DNA of 64,000 bases from Paenibacillus riograndensis SBR5 (GCF_000981585.1 NZ_LN831776.1:3083187-3147186); one strand, 5' to 3'. Positions 44,184-54,075 are shown, counted from the stretch's first letter. Numbers and translations are program-made. The notes: generated by a model from the letters alone, not told the origin.

Positions 44184-44942
44184 ATGAGTGCAACCGGAAA
44201 TTCTTCCAAAAAACAACGGATCGATAAAGTGCTGTCCCACATGGGGATAGGCTCACGCAGTGATATCCGCAAACAGGCCAAGCAGGGGCTGATTAGGGTG
44301 AACGGCACCGTAATCAAAGACAGCGGCTTCCATGTGGATCCCTATGCCGATACAATCGAGGTTAGCGGCGAGCCGGTAGTCTATCGTGAATATATCTACC
44401 TGATGATGAATAAGCCGCCGGGCGTACTGTCTGCTACAGAAGACAAGCGGGACCGTACGGTGTTGGACCTGCTAAAGCCGGAATACGCGCAGTTCGAGCC
44501 GTTTCCGGTCGGGAGGCTGGATAAGGATACGGTGGGGTTGCTGCTGCTGACCAATGACGGACAGCTGGCCCATGAGCTGCTCTCGCCCCGCAAGCATGTA
44601 CCGAAAACGTATGAGGCTACGGTTGAGGGCGAGGTGGATGCCGCAAATGTCGCTGCTTTTGCCGCCGGCGTTGAGCTGGAGGATGGTTATGTGACATTGC
44701 CTGCACAGCTCACCATCTTGGGCAGGGAACGCGGAAGCAAGACCCTGTCGCAGATTTCACTGACCATTACCGAGGGGAAATTCCATCAGGTAAAGCGGAT
44801 GTTTTTGGCGGTAGGCAAAAAAGTAGTCTTCCTAAAAAGAGTCTCCATGGGCGCGCTGAAGCTGGATGAGCGTCTGGCTCCCGGGGCCTGCCGGGAGCTG
44901 ACGGCCGAAGAGTTAAGGGTGCTTGGCGCAGGGGAAAGCTGA
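44184..44942 (+). CDS. RsuA-family 16S rRNA pseudouridine synthase
   Basis: A 252-residue enzyme. An S4 RNA-binding domain (RIDKVLSHMGIGSRSDIRKQ, about 12-50) is followed by the catalytic domain with GRLDKDTVGLLLLTNDG; the Asp near residue 113 is the nucleophile. KTYEATVEG and GKFHQVKRMF are further family motifs. It starts 3 bases after the methyltransferase stop, so two rRNA-modifying enzymes form one transcript. The exact site is inferred from family (U516-type). Confidence 0.94.
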   Translation: MSATGNSSKKQRIDKVLSHMGIGSRSDIRKQAKQGLIRVNGTVIKDSGFHVDPYADTIEVSGEPVVYREYIYLMMNKPPGVLSATEDKRDRTVLDLLKPEYAQFEPFPVGRLDKDTVGLLLLTNDGQLAHELLSPRKHVPKTYEATVEGEVDAANVAAFAAGVELEDGYVTLPAQLTILGRERGSKTLSQISLTITEGKFHQVKRMFLAVGKKVVFLKRVSMGALKLDERLAPGACRELTAEELRVLGAGES

Positions 44943-45118
44943 AGCTTAAGGGGATGAACAGCCGGAAGTCCAAACATTCTCTGGAGTCACGACTAATCCC
45001 AAATAGAAAAATCACATGTTCAGTTTATATAGGTTGAATTAAAGCAGCGGCTCCGGTTAACAGATTTTAGATACCATAAAATATACTGCTTAAGACTGAC
45101 AAGGATGGATGGTGGGGT

Positions 45119-45919
45119 ATGAAATACAAACTGATTGCATTGGATGTGGATGGGACGCTCCTGAATGACGACCACAAGCTAAGCCCGGAAAACAGGGAGG
45201 CTATTGCCGAGGTGACCCGGCAGGGCGGGCTAATCGTCTTGTGTACAGGCCGCAGCCCGCAGAATTCGATTCCTTTAATGGAGGAGATGGGGCTGGCCGG
45301 ATATGTGCTGGGACACAATGGAGCGGCTACCGTTCGGGTGGAGGACCGCGAGGTGCTGCATATCTACGGGCTGGATGCCCGCGGACTGGACCCTTATATT
45401 GATTATTGCCGCGCGCGTGATATTCATTATGATGTGAATACTGCTTTTGACATGTATGTGGACAATGTGGCCAACCTGACCCAGGAAGCGACGTATATGT
45501 ATGAGCATTTCCGGATTACGCCTGCATCGCTCCCGGCCTGGGAGGATTTCCGCGAACCGGTTGTCAAATTTACGGTATTTACTAAAGCGGATATTCTGGA
45601 CGAAGCCCAGCGCGAATGGAGCACCTGGACGCAGCAATATAATATTGTGCGCAGCGGGGAATTTTTCGTTGATTTCATGCATCCTGAAGCTTCCAAGGGC
45701 AACGCGCTGATGAATCTGGCTTCCCAGCTGGGGATTGCACAAGAAGAGGTTCTGGCCATTGGGAATTATTATAATGACATATCCATGCTGACCTACGCCG
45801 GTCTTGGCATTGCCATGGACAACTCCCCGCTGGAGGTCAAGGCGGCAGCGGATGCGGTCACGGGCAGCAACAATGATCATGGCGTGCGCGACGCATTGGT
45901 GAAGTACTGCTTGTCCTGA
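45119..45919 (+). CDS. Cof-type HAD-IIB phosphatase
   Basis: A 266-residue phosphatase of the HAD IIB class. Motif I is DVDGTLL (D9, D11), motif II is CTGRSP, motif III Lys is in SKGNALMNL, and motif IV is GNYYNDISML where most members read GD; the metal-binding Asp at ND is kept. Such enzymes act on sugar phosphates, flavin or other small phosphates. It lies alone between the rRNA genes, with a terminator after it. Confidence 0.93.
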   Translation: MKYKLIALDVDGTLLNDDHKLSPENREAIAEVTRQGGLIVLCTGRSPQNSIPLMEEMGLAGYVLGHNGAATVRVEDREVLHIYGLDARGLDPYIDYCRARDIHYDVNTAFDMYVDNVANLTQEATYMYEHFRITPASLPAWEDFREPVVKFTVFTKADILDEAQREWSTWTQQYNIVRSGEFFVDFMHPEASKGNALMNLASQLGIAQEEVLAIGNYYNDISMLTYAGLGIAMDNSPLEVKAAADAVTGSNNDHGVRDALVKYCLS

Positions 45920-45978
45920 GGGGGAGATCCTGCCCTGATATTCTGCTCTAGGCCTCTATACATTTGATATGAAGCGGA

Positions 45979-46012
45979 TAAATCCGGTGGGAATAACTCC
46001 TTCCGGATTTTT
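45979..46012 (+). terminator. Terminator of the HAD phosphatase gene
   Basis: AAATCCGG (from 45980) pairs with CCGGATTT (46003-46010), followed by TTT. A second, imperfect hairpin (AGGGATCTCC / GGAGGTCCCT) lies at about 46049-46101 in front of the next stop codon and has no clear T-run. Confidence 0.75.
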
Positions 46013-46116
46013 GTGTAAATATTTGAAACGGACTAATCCGCTCCTATAAGGGATCTCCTGTCCGCATCTGCCGTAACCGCATATGCGCAGGGAGGTCCCT
46101 TTGGCTGTTCAGCTGC

Positions 46117-47511
46117 CTATTGCCCGTCAGTCTGGGCTTTGATAATCCGCAGCCCTTTAGGCAGATGGTTTTTTAGCTGCCCGGAGCTGGCTTTGCCCCA
46201 ACTGACTGGCAGTCCGTCCACAGTTACCAGGGTCCAGCCGTGCAGTTCAAGGGGAACCGGAAGGCTCTCACCGCGCAGCCAAGCCTGAATGTCCTGACTG
46301 TCAGCCGCGAGATTGTAACTGCGCGCCGCTTGTTCCGGCTGGAGAGCCATCGCCAGGGCATGTGCCGGTTCAATGCGGTTTTTTTTCAGATGTGCAATGT
46401 GCAGCCCCGCGCGGGGTACCTTTAGCCCTTCCAAGAGGCTTGTATGCAAGCTGGCGCCGAACGCTTCCGGCAGCAGGTACAGGGCTTCTCCGAACAGCAG
46501 AGGCACGCCCTGTCCGGCAAATCCCGGCAGCTCGTCCGCTGCCCAGCTCATAAATTGCTGGTAGGCATCGCTGGCGTTGGCAGGCAGCTTGTGGCTGGTT
46601 TTGCCCCGACCGCTGCCGCGTTTATTGCGGCCTGGTGCTTCCTCTTCAGAGGCCGCCTTGCGGAGCAACGCGACGAAATGGCCTTCGCCTTTTTCCAGAT
46701 GAGGCCATAGGCGCTTCTCAGCAATCCGCTCCATATCAGGGTAATGGTCCAGAAACCGTGATATCGTCTCCTCATTCTCTTTGCGGTTGAAAGTACAGGT
46801 AGAGTAGGCCAGGCTGCCCCCCGGTTTCAGCATAATATAGGCATCCTGGAGAATATCCCATTGCCTTGCCGCACACATCTCTACATGCTCCGGGGACCAT
46901 TCGCCGATGGCGGCGGGGTCTTTGCGGAACATTCCTTCGCCCGAACAGGGCGCATCCAGCATAATCCGGTCAAAAACCTCCGGAAAACGGCGGGACAGCT
47001 CTCCCGGAGCTGCGCTGGTTACAACGGCGTGGGAGATGCCAAGACGTTCAACATTCTCCGCCAGAATTTTTGCCCGTTCCGGATGAATCTCATTGGAAAC
47101 GAGCAGCCCCTGGCCCTGCATCAGAGCAGCGATATGGGATGTTTTGCCGCCGGGAGCTGCTGCAAGATCAAGCACCGTCTCACCGGGGCGGGGGGCCAGC
47201 AGTTCAGCTGCGGACATTGCGGAGGGTTCCTGAATATAATATAATCCGGCGGTATGATAAGCATGCCGTCCCGGCCGGACGGGTTCCTCATAATAATATC
47301 CCGAAGGACACCAGGGGACTGGCGTCAGGTCAAACCGGACAGCTGTGTGTTCAGCCGCTGCGCGGCCTGAAAGCGAGTTGCTTTTGAGCGTGTTGAACCG
47401 CAGACCCTGGGTCCGCCGCGCAGTGTAGCTCTCCAGAAAAGCGTCCGCCTCCTGCCCCAGCATCTCTCTAATAGCGGCAGTATAAGCGGCGGGGAGCCGT
47501 TCTTCATTCAT
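46117..47511 (-). CDS. RsmF-like rRNA cytosine-C5 methyltransferase, paralogue 2
   Basis: A 464-residue relative of the 42633-44180 protein with the same blocks: GLYYIQEPSAMSAAELL, DLAAAPGGKTSHIA, DAPCSGEGMF and YSTCTF, so both catalytic cysteines are kept, and the RsmF_B-like C-terminal part. The low-complexity linker is shorter. The two genes face each other with two other genes between, about 1.9 kb apart. Both appear functional, so they probably modify different cytosines. A weak hairpin follows the stop. Confidence 0.93.
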   Translation of the reverse strand: MNEERLPAAYTAAIREMLGQEADAFLESYTARRTQGLRFNTLKSNSLSGRAAAEHTAVRFDLTPVPWCPSGYYYEEPVRPGRHAYHTAGLYYIQEPSAMSAAELLAPRPGETVLDLAAAPGGKTSHIAALMQGQGLLVSNEIHPERAKILAENVERLGISHAVVTSAAPGELSRRFPEVFDRIMLDAPCSGEGMFRKDPAAIGEWSPEHVEMCAARQWDILQDAYIMLKPGGSLAYSTCTFNRKENEETISRFLDHYPDMERIAEKRLWPHLEKGEGHFVALLRKAASEEEAPGRNKRGSGRGKTSHKLPANASDAYQQFMSWAADELPGFAGQGVPLLFGEALYLLPEAFGASLHTSLLEGLKVPRAGLHIAHLKKNRIEPAHALAMALQPEQAARSYNLAADSQDIQAWLRGESLPVPLELHGWTLVTVDGLPVSWGKASSGQLKNHLPKGLRIIKAQTDGQ

Positions 47512-47694
47512 ATATCATTTCTCCTCATGTCAAAATCAAAGATAGATTTCAGGCTCTTCTTAGTTGCTGTTTCAGTTGGATACCGATAAAATCAAGGTAT
47601 GGGAACTAAGCGTACCTGTAAATGTACATATATACAACTATATCATAATTGCCGGGTCTCATCGTAAAGGGGCAATTGTAAAGGGGAATGCCTT

Positions 47695-48831
47695 ATGAAC
47701 TTGCTGCAAGCGCTATTCTTCCCGCCGGAGCAACCCGGTGGTGTATCTTCCATGATTCCGTATCTGCAGGAACGCTTTCGTTCAAGCCGCTGGGATATGG
47801 ATTTGTTCTGGCTGCCCAAGCGCATCCGCGGCAAGGGGCGTGAAGAGGTCAGTTTTGAAACCTTTGACTGGACCCTCTATGGCGAAAGTCCTGTGGTACA
47901 AAAATATATTCAGACCTACAAGGATTATATATGGTGGACCAAGCTGCGTATGAGCAAAAACTATGACCTGATCCATGCCCATCATCCGATTGCGGGACTG
48001 GCGATGAAAAGAATCTATCCCGGGGTCCCGCTGATTCAAACTTTGCATTCCAGCTATGAACGCGAGTTGATTCTGAACGGCGTTATTCTTGAGGGCGGGC
48101 CGGAGCATCAATTTCTTGTCTCGATTTACCGCGAACTGGAGCATGTCAGCGACCGGCTCATGACGGTGTCACGCTCTTTTGCCGACTACCTGGCACCATA
48201 CATTGACCGGCCTGACAGGATCGGAGTGATTCCGAACGGTTTTGATGAGAAAAGATTCAAGCCGGTGCCGCACGACAACGACATCCCGCAGCTGGTAACC
48301 GTAACCCGTCTGGTACCGGCCAAAGGAATAGACACGTTGTTCAAAGCCTGCGCCGAGCTGAAAAAACGCAATCATGAATATGTGCTGCATATTATCGGTG
48401 ACGGCCCTTCCCGTGCAGAGCTGGAGCATCTGGCGCAGAGCCTGGGCATTTATAATGAGACAATCTTTTACGGCTATACGCTGCATCCGGAAGAATTTAT
48501 GCCGTTCTTTGATATTTTTGTGCTGCCATCCCGCGCGGAGGCCTTTGGGTCGGTGTTTGCGGAGGCGGCACTCAGCTGTCTGGCGCTGGTAGGCACCAAT
48601 GTAGGCGGAATTCCGGAACAGATTGAAGACGGGGTGAACGGCCTGCTGGTTGATCCGGATGATGAAGTAGCCCTGGCGGATGCCCTGGAAAAAGTGATCA
48701 GCGATCCCGGGTACCGCTACGAGCTGTCCCGTTCAGCCTGGGATAAAGCGAAGAGCTTATATTCATTAACACGTGTAGCCAATGAGCTCAAAAAAACCTA
48801 TCTGCAGTATCAGCCGGGAACGAAAGGGTGA
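47695..48831 (+). CDS. GT4-family glycosyltransferase
   Basis: A 378-residue GT-B fold transferase. The N-terminal start QALFFPPEQPGGVSSMIPYL carries the Gly-rich loop; the C-terminal nucleotide-sugar domain has VTRLVPAKGIDTLF and the ExxxxxxxE catalytic pattern in RAEAFGSVFAEAAL. The substrates (perhaps an anionic glycolipid or surface glycan) cannot be told. It stands directly before the YhaO gene with a gap of 4 bases, though no link in function is apparent. Confidence 0.92.
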   Translation: MNLLQALFFPPEQPGGVSSMIPYLQERFRSSRWDMDLFWLPKRIRGKGREEVSFETFDWTLYGESPVVQKYIQTYKDYIWWTKLRMSKNYDLIHAHHPIAGLAMKRIYPGVPLIQTLHSSYERELILNGVILEGGPEHQFLVSIYRELEHVSDRLMTVSRSFADYLAPYIDRPDRIGVIPNGFDEKRFKPVPHDNDIPQLVTVTRLVPAKGIDTLFKACAELKKRNHEYVLHIIGDGPSRAELEHLAQSLGIYNETIFYGYTLHPEEFMPFFDIFVLPSRAEAFGSVFAEAALSCLALVGTNVGGIPEQIEDGVNGLLVDPDDEVALADALEKVISDPGYRYELSRSAWDKAKSLYSLTRVANELKKTYLQYQPGTKG

Positions 48832-48835
48832 GGCG

Positions 48836-50362
48836 ATGATTCCTTTTCGTTTTCTGCATGCCGCAGATCTGCATCTGGACAGCCGTTTTGCCGGACTGGC
48901 GCAGCTTCCGCAGGCTATACGCTCCTACTTAAGGGAGTCCACCTTTGCCGCCCTCGGGCGGCTTGTTAGCGTAGCGGTTCAGGAAAAAACCGATTTTGTG
49001 GTCATCAGCGGGGATGTCTACGATATCTCGGACGCTTCACTGCAGGGACAGCTGCGCTTTCAGGAGGCGCTTCAGGAACTGGGAAAACACGGCATAGCAG
49101 TGTTCCTGATTCATGGCAATCATGATCCGCTGGACGGCCCCCGCCTTAGCACTGAGCCTCCGGGGCATGTGACCGTATTCGGCGGCAGTGAACCGGGACA
49201 AGCTGTTGCCCGGCGCCGCAGTGATGGCCGGGAGGTTGCTGTAGTCAGCGGGATTTCCTATCCTACCGCCAAGGTGACAGAGAACACCGCCTTGCAATTT
49301 AAACGCAGGCCGGGAAGCGATTTGTATCATATCGCTCTTTTGCACGGGAACGTTGATGGAGATCCCCAGCATGAGACTTATTCCCCCTGCAGCCGCAAAG
49401 ATCTGATCGGGCGCGGTTACGACTACTGGGCGCTCGGGCATATACATAAACGCAGGGTTCTGCATGAGCAGCCGCCGATTGTATACCCGGGGAACATTCA
49501 GGGGCGCAGTGTTAAAGAGACCGGACCTAAAGGCTGTTATGTTGTGGATGTGAATGAGGCAGGTCAGGCAACCCTCAAGTTTCATGAGTTGGATGCTGTC
49601 CGCTGGCATGTCCGTGAACTCTCCATTGAGGGCCTGGCGGATGAAGCGCAGTGGGCCGGGGCCGTGGAACAGGCTGTGGAAGAGGTCAGGGACGCGTTTC
49701 CGGAGCTGATGTCGGTGGTCCGCTTCAGGCTGACAGGACGAGGCGCTGTACACAAAGCGCTGGCTGAGAAGGGCGCGGCAGAGGATCTGCTCGCTGAGTT
49801 GCAGCGGCGGGAGGCCATGCGCGCAGAACGCAAAGCGTACGCAGGTCTGGTCTGGACAGAAGGCTTCGCACTGGAGACAGGACTGGCCGTTGACCGCGGG
49901 CGTCTCGTTCAGGAGGACAGCTTTCTTGGTGAAATGCTGCGGCTGGCCGGGCGGAGTGAACAATCTTCTGCCGGGCTGGATGAGCTGATGGACAGTGCGC
50001 TCAAGCCGCTGATGGAGAGCCGTGAGCTGCGCAGAATGCTTGCTTCTGTCACACCGGAGGAGAAGCTGGGCTGGCTGAGAAATGCAGCCGAGCTAGGAAT
50101 TTCCCTGCTTGCAGGGATGGATGAGTATGCCGGAGCCATGCCGGCCGGGGGCGGAAACCAGATGCAGGACAATAATCGTCAAGAACAGCTCCAGACAGAT
50201 GCTGGAATACTGCCAGACCGGCTAGATGTGTCTTCTGTCTCAGAGGCCAAAAGCATATTGCAGAAGGAGAACGGCAAAGAGTTATTACAGGAAGGTACAG
50301 ATAAAACGGCACGGACTCAGGCGGTGAAGCCTGTCCGGGAGGAACGGGGGGATGCCGGGTGA
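48836..50362 (+). CDS. yhaO: YhaO-like DNA repair nuclease (SbcD/Mre11 family)
   Basis: A 508-residue metallophosphoesterase. The Mre11 motifs are HAADLHLDS (8-16), SGDVYD, HGNHD, LLHGN and GHIHKR, giving the dinuclear metal site. The C-terminal part (about 300-410) is the family cap; the last 80 residues are Gln/Glu-rich and low in complexity. It pairs with the YhaN ATPase gene that overlaps it by 4 bases, an SbcC/SbcD-like unit that cleaves DNA ends or hairpins. ATG 48836 is chosen because LHAAD follows as in the family. The upstream gene lies 4 bases away. Confidence 0.93.
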   Translation: MIPFRFLHAADLHLDSRFAGLAQLPQAIRSYLRESTFAALGRLVSVAVQEKTDFVVISGDVYDISDASLQGQLRFQEALQELGKHGIAVFLIHGNHDPLDGPRLSTEPPGHVTVFGGSEPGQAVARRRSDGREVAVVSGISYPTAKVTENTALQFKRRPGSDLYHIALLHGNVDGDPQHETYSPCSRKDLIGRGYDYWALGHIHKRRVLHEQPPIVYPGNIQGRSVKETGPKGCYVVDVNEAGQATLKFHELDAVRWHVRELSIEGLADEAQWAGAVEQAVEEVRDAFPELMSVVRFRLTGRGAVHKALAEKGAAEDLLAELQRREAMRAERKAYAGLVWTEGFALETGLAVDRGRLVQEDSFLGEMLRLAGRSEQSSAGLDELMDSALKPLMESRELRRMLASVTPEEKLGWLRNAAELGISLLAGMDEYAGAMPAGGGNQMQDNNRQEQLQTDAGILPDRLDVSSVSEAKSILQKENGKELLQEGTDKTARTQAVKPVREERGDAG

Positions 50363-53300
50363 AAATAGAGGAGCTGCAGATTGGCGGTTATGGCCGCCTG
50401 CATAACCGTGAAATGAAGCTGGACAGCGGGGTAAGCCTGCTCTATGGCCGCAATGAAGCCGGTAAAAGCACTACCTTGCAGTTCATACGCGCTATGCTCT
50501 TCGGCATTCCGGGCAGAGTGAATCCCCAGGAGCGCTATGAGCCTGCGCAAGGGGGGCAGCATGGCGGAATGCTTGCAGCGCGTGACAGCGAAGGCGGACA
50601 GTGGAGAATCCGCCGGTATATGACAGGCGGAGAGACACCGGGCAGAAGCGAAAAGCTGCACATTACGGTTAGTCATCCCGATGGAAGAACCGAAGAGGCA
50701 GGCCAAACGGAGATGGAGCGGCGTTTGCTTGGCGGCATCTCCCGCAGTATGTTCCGCCAGCTGTTTGCTGTGTCGCTGGATGAGCTGCAGGAGCTTGGCG
50801 CGCTGCAGTCCGAGGAAATGAGTAGCTATCTGTTCCATGCCGGTATGGGGGGCGGCGGTGAGATTATGCGGGCCGAGCGGCGGCTGCAGCAGGATGCGGA
50901 GAAGCTCTACAAGCCGCGCGGAAAGGTGCAGGAAGCAGCCAAAATCCTGCAGTCGATTGAGAAGCTGGAGCGGGAGGTGGCCGAAAGCCGCTCCTATCTG
51001 CTGCGATATAACCAGAATATTGCGGCTCAGGAAGCCGTAGAGCTGCAGTTGACACAGCTGGAAGACCGCCGGCGGATCGCTGCCGGCAGGCTTGTTCACT
51101 TGCGCAAAGCCCAGGAGATCCGTGAACTGTGGCTGAAATGGAGCGAAGCCAAGCTGGAGCTGGCGGAGCTTCCGGTTATCGCTTCTTTTCCTGAGGACGG
51201 GGCCTCCCGCTGGCGGACCCTGGAGGCAGAAGTGCAGAATGCCGAAGGAGTGGTATTCCGTCTGCAGAGGCAGCACCGCGAACTTGCCGCTGAACTGGCG
51301 AAGCAGCCGCCGGATGAATGCCTTCAAGCTCAGGGACCGCAGCTCGAAGCTCTGGACCGCCGGCGCAGCAGCTATGAAGACAAGAAAGCCGAAGCGGAGC
51401 GCCTTGCGTCTGAACTTGAGGCGCTGCAAGAGCATCTGGAACGCATTCTGCGCGGAATCGGGGCAGGTTGGGGCAAGGCCGAGCTGGCAGGCTTCTCCGC
51501 TACGGCGGCAGACCGTGAAGCTGCACGGCGTTTTGCGGCAGGCTTCAGCGCGTATGACCGCCGCATGGAAGCCCGTGAAGCGGAGCGGCAGACACTGCGC
51601 TCCCGCCTGGCTGCTGCCGCCGCTTCGCTGCAGGCGGCAGACCGGGCCCTGGCGCGCGAGCACGCCGCCGGTGCCGCCGATTTCGCGGGCTTAGCCAAGC
51701 GCAGCCCGCGTGAACTGCTGCAGCTCTGGGACGAGCTGCAGCTGGCTGCCGAGCGCTGGCGCGAAGCGCAGCTCGGCGGTGAGCCGCTGCGCGGCCGCGG
51801 CGCCGCAGGCAGCGGCACCGGCAGTGCCGGGCGCCGGGCGCAGCGCTACCGGCGCATGCTGCTGGCGGGCGCAGCGCTTACGCTGCTGCTGCCGCCAGCG
51901 CTGTGGCTGACCGGCGCACCGCCGGTCAGCGCCTGGGCCGCGCTCGGCCTGCTGGCCGCAGCGGACCTGGCCCTGTGGGCCGCCCTGCGCGCGGAGCGCA
52001 GGGCGGACGCGGCCCCGCCGGGGCACGGCGGGGAGGGCGATGCCGCCGCAGCGGAGATGCGGCGGCTGCGGGGGCTGCTGCTCTCCGGCGCGGAGCCGGA
52101 GAGCGGGCTTGGCCGGCCGGGGCAGCGGCAGCGGCCGGCGGGAGGCGTTAGCCCTGATGCCAGCGGGCTGGAGGCCGGGATGAAGGAGCTTCGCAGGCTC
52201 ATGGACGCCTGGAACGCATGGCGGCAGCGCATGGACAGGCTGGCTGCCGAAAGGGAGGCCTGCCGGGTGGAGCTGGACTCGCTTTCGGGACAGGAGCATG
52301 CACTTGCCGCAGAACTGGAGCAGGCCGAGGCTGATTTCACAGCGCTGGCCGGACGTTATGAGGAATGGCTGCATGAATGCAAGCTGCCTGAAGGCCTCTC
52401 GCCCGAGAGCCTCCCGGATATCTTCTCATTGGTGGAGCAAGGCAACGAACTGCTGCGTCAGGAGCATAAGCTTGCTATGCGTCTGAGTGCTCTGAAATCC
52501 GCGTGTTTTTCCTTTGAGCGGGAAGTATCAGCATTAATGAATGAAGCTGGTGTTGGAGCCGGGCAGATGGAACGGGCTGGAATGGATTTGGATACGCCTG
52601 CTGAAGCAGGCCACCATAACTTGTCTGCGGAAGATCCGGTGAATGGATTGGACCATTCTGCCGGAGCTGTTCAAGCTTTTCGAAGCTCGGACGGTGTTGC
52701 TGCTCCCGACCGGTCTGATATGCCCAATGCCGCTGCGGCAGCCGGTCTTGAACATCCATTTTGGGATTCTAAGACTACCGCTGCCTCAGCTTCTCCGCTT
52801 CAACAGCAATTTGAAGCTGCGGGTTTATCTCTTCTCAGCTGGCTGGAATTGAGAAAGCGGGAGTGGGATCTTCTGCAGGTGGAACTGCTGCGCCGGGAAG
52901 GAATGAACGCCCGGCTGCTGGAACTGCAGGAAGAGCTGGCAGTGAGCGGCAGGGAACTGGAGGAACTCTCACGCCGTTCCAGTGAGCTGCTGCACGAAGG
53001 CGGGGCTGCTGACGGTGAGGAATTTCTGCGGCGGTCATCGGCTGTGCTGCAGCGCGTTGAGTTGACGAAATCGATCCGCCAATGGGAGCTGGCCATGTTT
53101 GGGGGCTGGGAGAATCAAGCTGCTGCGGAGCTGCTGACACTGCTGGAGACTCATGATGCATACACTCTGGAACAGGAACGGAATGCTGCGGAGGAGACTG
53201 CGGTTAGTATTGAAGATGAGCGCAATGCTATGCTGCAGCATCGGGGCAAGCTGCTGCAGGAGCGTGAATATTTGCTGGAGCGCGGGATGGAGGATTCAGT

Positions 53301-53811
53301 CCTCCAGCAGCTCGAGGAGCAGCGGGCGGCGCTGCGGGTAATTGCAGGCCAATATGCAGTAACAGCATTGGCGGCTGAGCTTATGGGCAGAACGCGCCGT
53401 ATCTACGAGCAGGAGAAGCAGCCGCAGGTGCTGCTGCTGGCTTCCGAGTATTTTGCCAAACTGACGGAAGGGGAGTACCGGCGGGTAGTAATGACACTCG
53501 GCAACAAGGAGCTAAAAGCGGAGCACAGAAACCTGGGGCTGCTGGACAGCGGCCTGCTCAGCCGGGGAACGGCGGAGCAGCTGTACCTGGCTATCCGGCT
53601 GGCGCTTGCGGAGACGATGTCACGGCAGGCGAATCTCCCGCTGCTGTTCGACGACCTGTTTGTTAATTTCGATGAACGGCGGCTGTATGCGGCACTCGCC
53701 CTGCTCGGCGAGCTGTCTGCTACCCGGCAGATTATCATGATGACCTGCCACCGGCATGTGGTTGATGCGGCAGCCAAGATCATTCCCGCAGCGTCGGTTA
53801 TTTCCGTCTAG
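50359..53811 (+). CDS. yhaN: YhaN-like AAA/SbcC-type ATPase with central membrane segment
   Basis: An 1150-residue SMC-like protein. The Walker A loop is GRNEAGKST (residues 30-38); signature RGTAEQLYLAIRLALAE (about 1068) and Walker B LLFDDLFVNFDE (about 1093) form the second half of the ATPase. Between are long coiled coils and, at about 498-540, two hydrophobic stretches (LLAGAALTLLLPPALWL and AWAALGLLAAADLALWAAL), so the hinge may sit in the membrane. The segment coded by 51690-52160 is extremely GC- and Ala/Arg-rich. Residues about 731-814 form a low-complexity, non-coiled insertion. The GTG at 50359 overlaps the yhaO stop. Confidence 0.93.
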   Translation: MKIEELQIGGYGRLHNREMKLDSGVSLLYGRNEAGKSTTLQFIRAMLFGIPGRVNPQERYEPAQGGQHGGMLAARDSEGGQWRIRRYMTGGETPGRSEKLHITVSHPDGRTEEAGQTEMERRLLGGISRSMFRQLFAVSLDELQELGALQSEEMSSYLFHAGMGGGGEIMRAERRLQQDAEKLYKPRGKVQEAAKILQSIEKLEREVAESRSYLLRYNQNIAAQEAVELQLTQLEDRRRIAAGRLVHLRKAQEIRELWLKWSEAKLELAELPVIASFPEDGASRWRTLEAEVQNAEGVVFRLQRQHRELAAELAKQPPDECLQAQGPQLEALDRRRSSYEDKKAEAERLASELEALQEHLERILRGIGAGWGKAELAGFSATAADREAARRFAAGFSAYDRRMEAREAERQTLRSRLAAAAASLQAADRALAREHAAGAADFAGLAKRSPRELLQLWDELQLAAERWREAQLGGEPLRGRGAAGSGTGSAGRRAQRYRRMLLAGAALTLLLPPALWLTGAPPVSAWAALGLLAAADLALWAALRAERRADAAPPGHGGEGDAAAAEMRRLRGLLLSGAEPESGLGRPGQRQRPAGGVSPDASGLEAGMKELRRLMDAWNAWRQRMDRLAAEREACRVELDSLSGQEHALAAELEQAEADFTALAGRYEEWLHECKLPEGLSPESLPDIFSLVEQGNELLRQEHKLAMRLSALKSACFSFEREVSALMNEAGVGAGQMERAGMDLDTPAEAGHHNLSAEDPVNGLDHSAGAVQAFRSSDGVAAPDRSDMPNAAAAAGLEHPFWDSKTTAASASPLQQQFEAAGLSLLSWLELRKREWDLLQVELLRREGMNARLLELQEELAVSGRELEELSRRSSELLHEGGAADGEEFLRRSSAVLQRVELTKSIRQWELAMFGGWENQAAAELLTLLETHDAYTLEQERNAAEETAVSIEDERNAMLQHRGKLLQEREYLLERGMEDSVLQQLEEQRAALRVIAGQYAVTALAAELMGRTRRIYEQEKQPQVLLLASEYFAKLTEGEYRRVVMTLGNKELKAEHRNLGLLDSGLLSRGTAEQLYLAIRLALAETMSRQANLPLLFDDLFVNFDERRLYAALALLGELSATRQIIMMTCHRHVVDAAAKIIPAASVISV

Positions 53812-53882
53812 CCATGCTTACCTTACCATCGTGCGATAAAAAGCGCCTTAGAAAATTCATATTTCGAGTCACGTCCTCGCCC

Positions 53883-53923
53883 GCAGGAATCGTCGTAATC
53901 AAAGGTAAAAGTATCTTTGAATC
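53883..53923. repeat. Family B palindromic repeat, copy B1
   Basis: GCAGGAATCGTCGTA leads into ATCAAAGGTAAAAGTATCTT; the arms ATCAAAGGTA and TATCTTTGAAT pair around AAAG. Copies B4 and B5 share the GGAATCG leader; B1 is followed by a partial echo (CTAGGAATCA, 53934-53943). Confidence 0.8.
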
Positions 53924-54001
53924 GGCTTCGACCCTAGGAATCAGAGGGGGGAGGTGGAAGCAACAGTAGAGATACGGTTGTTGGAGCGCCGCAAGGGAAC
54001 C

Positions 54002-54023
54002 GAGAGGTAAAAGTACCTTTGAT
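54002..54023. repeat. Family B palindromic repeat, copy B2
   Basis: GAGAGGTAAAAGTACCTTTG (then AT) is a variant of the core: GGTA pairs with TACC, with the left arm starting GAGA instead of TCAA. Confidence 0.7.
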
Positions 54024-54052
54024 ATCGCTAGAAGTAAGCTAGTGAGTGAAAT

Positions 54053-54075
54053 GAGAGGTAAAAGTGCTTTTGATT
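54053..54075. repeat. Family B palindromic repeat, copy B3
   Basis: GAGAGGTAAAAGTGCTTTTG (then ATT); a diverged copy, 51 bases from B2, adjacent to the left edge of the family A element. Confidence 0.68.

Noticed and set aside
50317..51663. 448-residue minus-strand ORF
   Set aside because: It is a shadow of the GC-rich yhaN gene; the plus strand has ATPase motifs and proper coupling.
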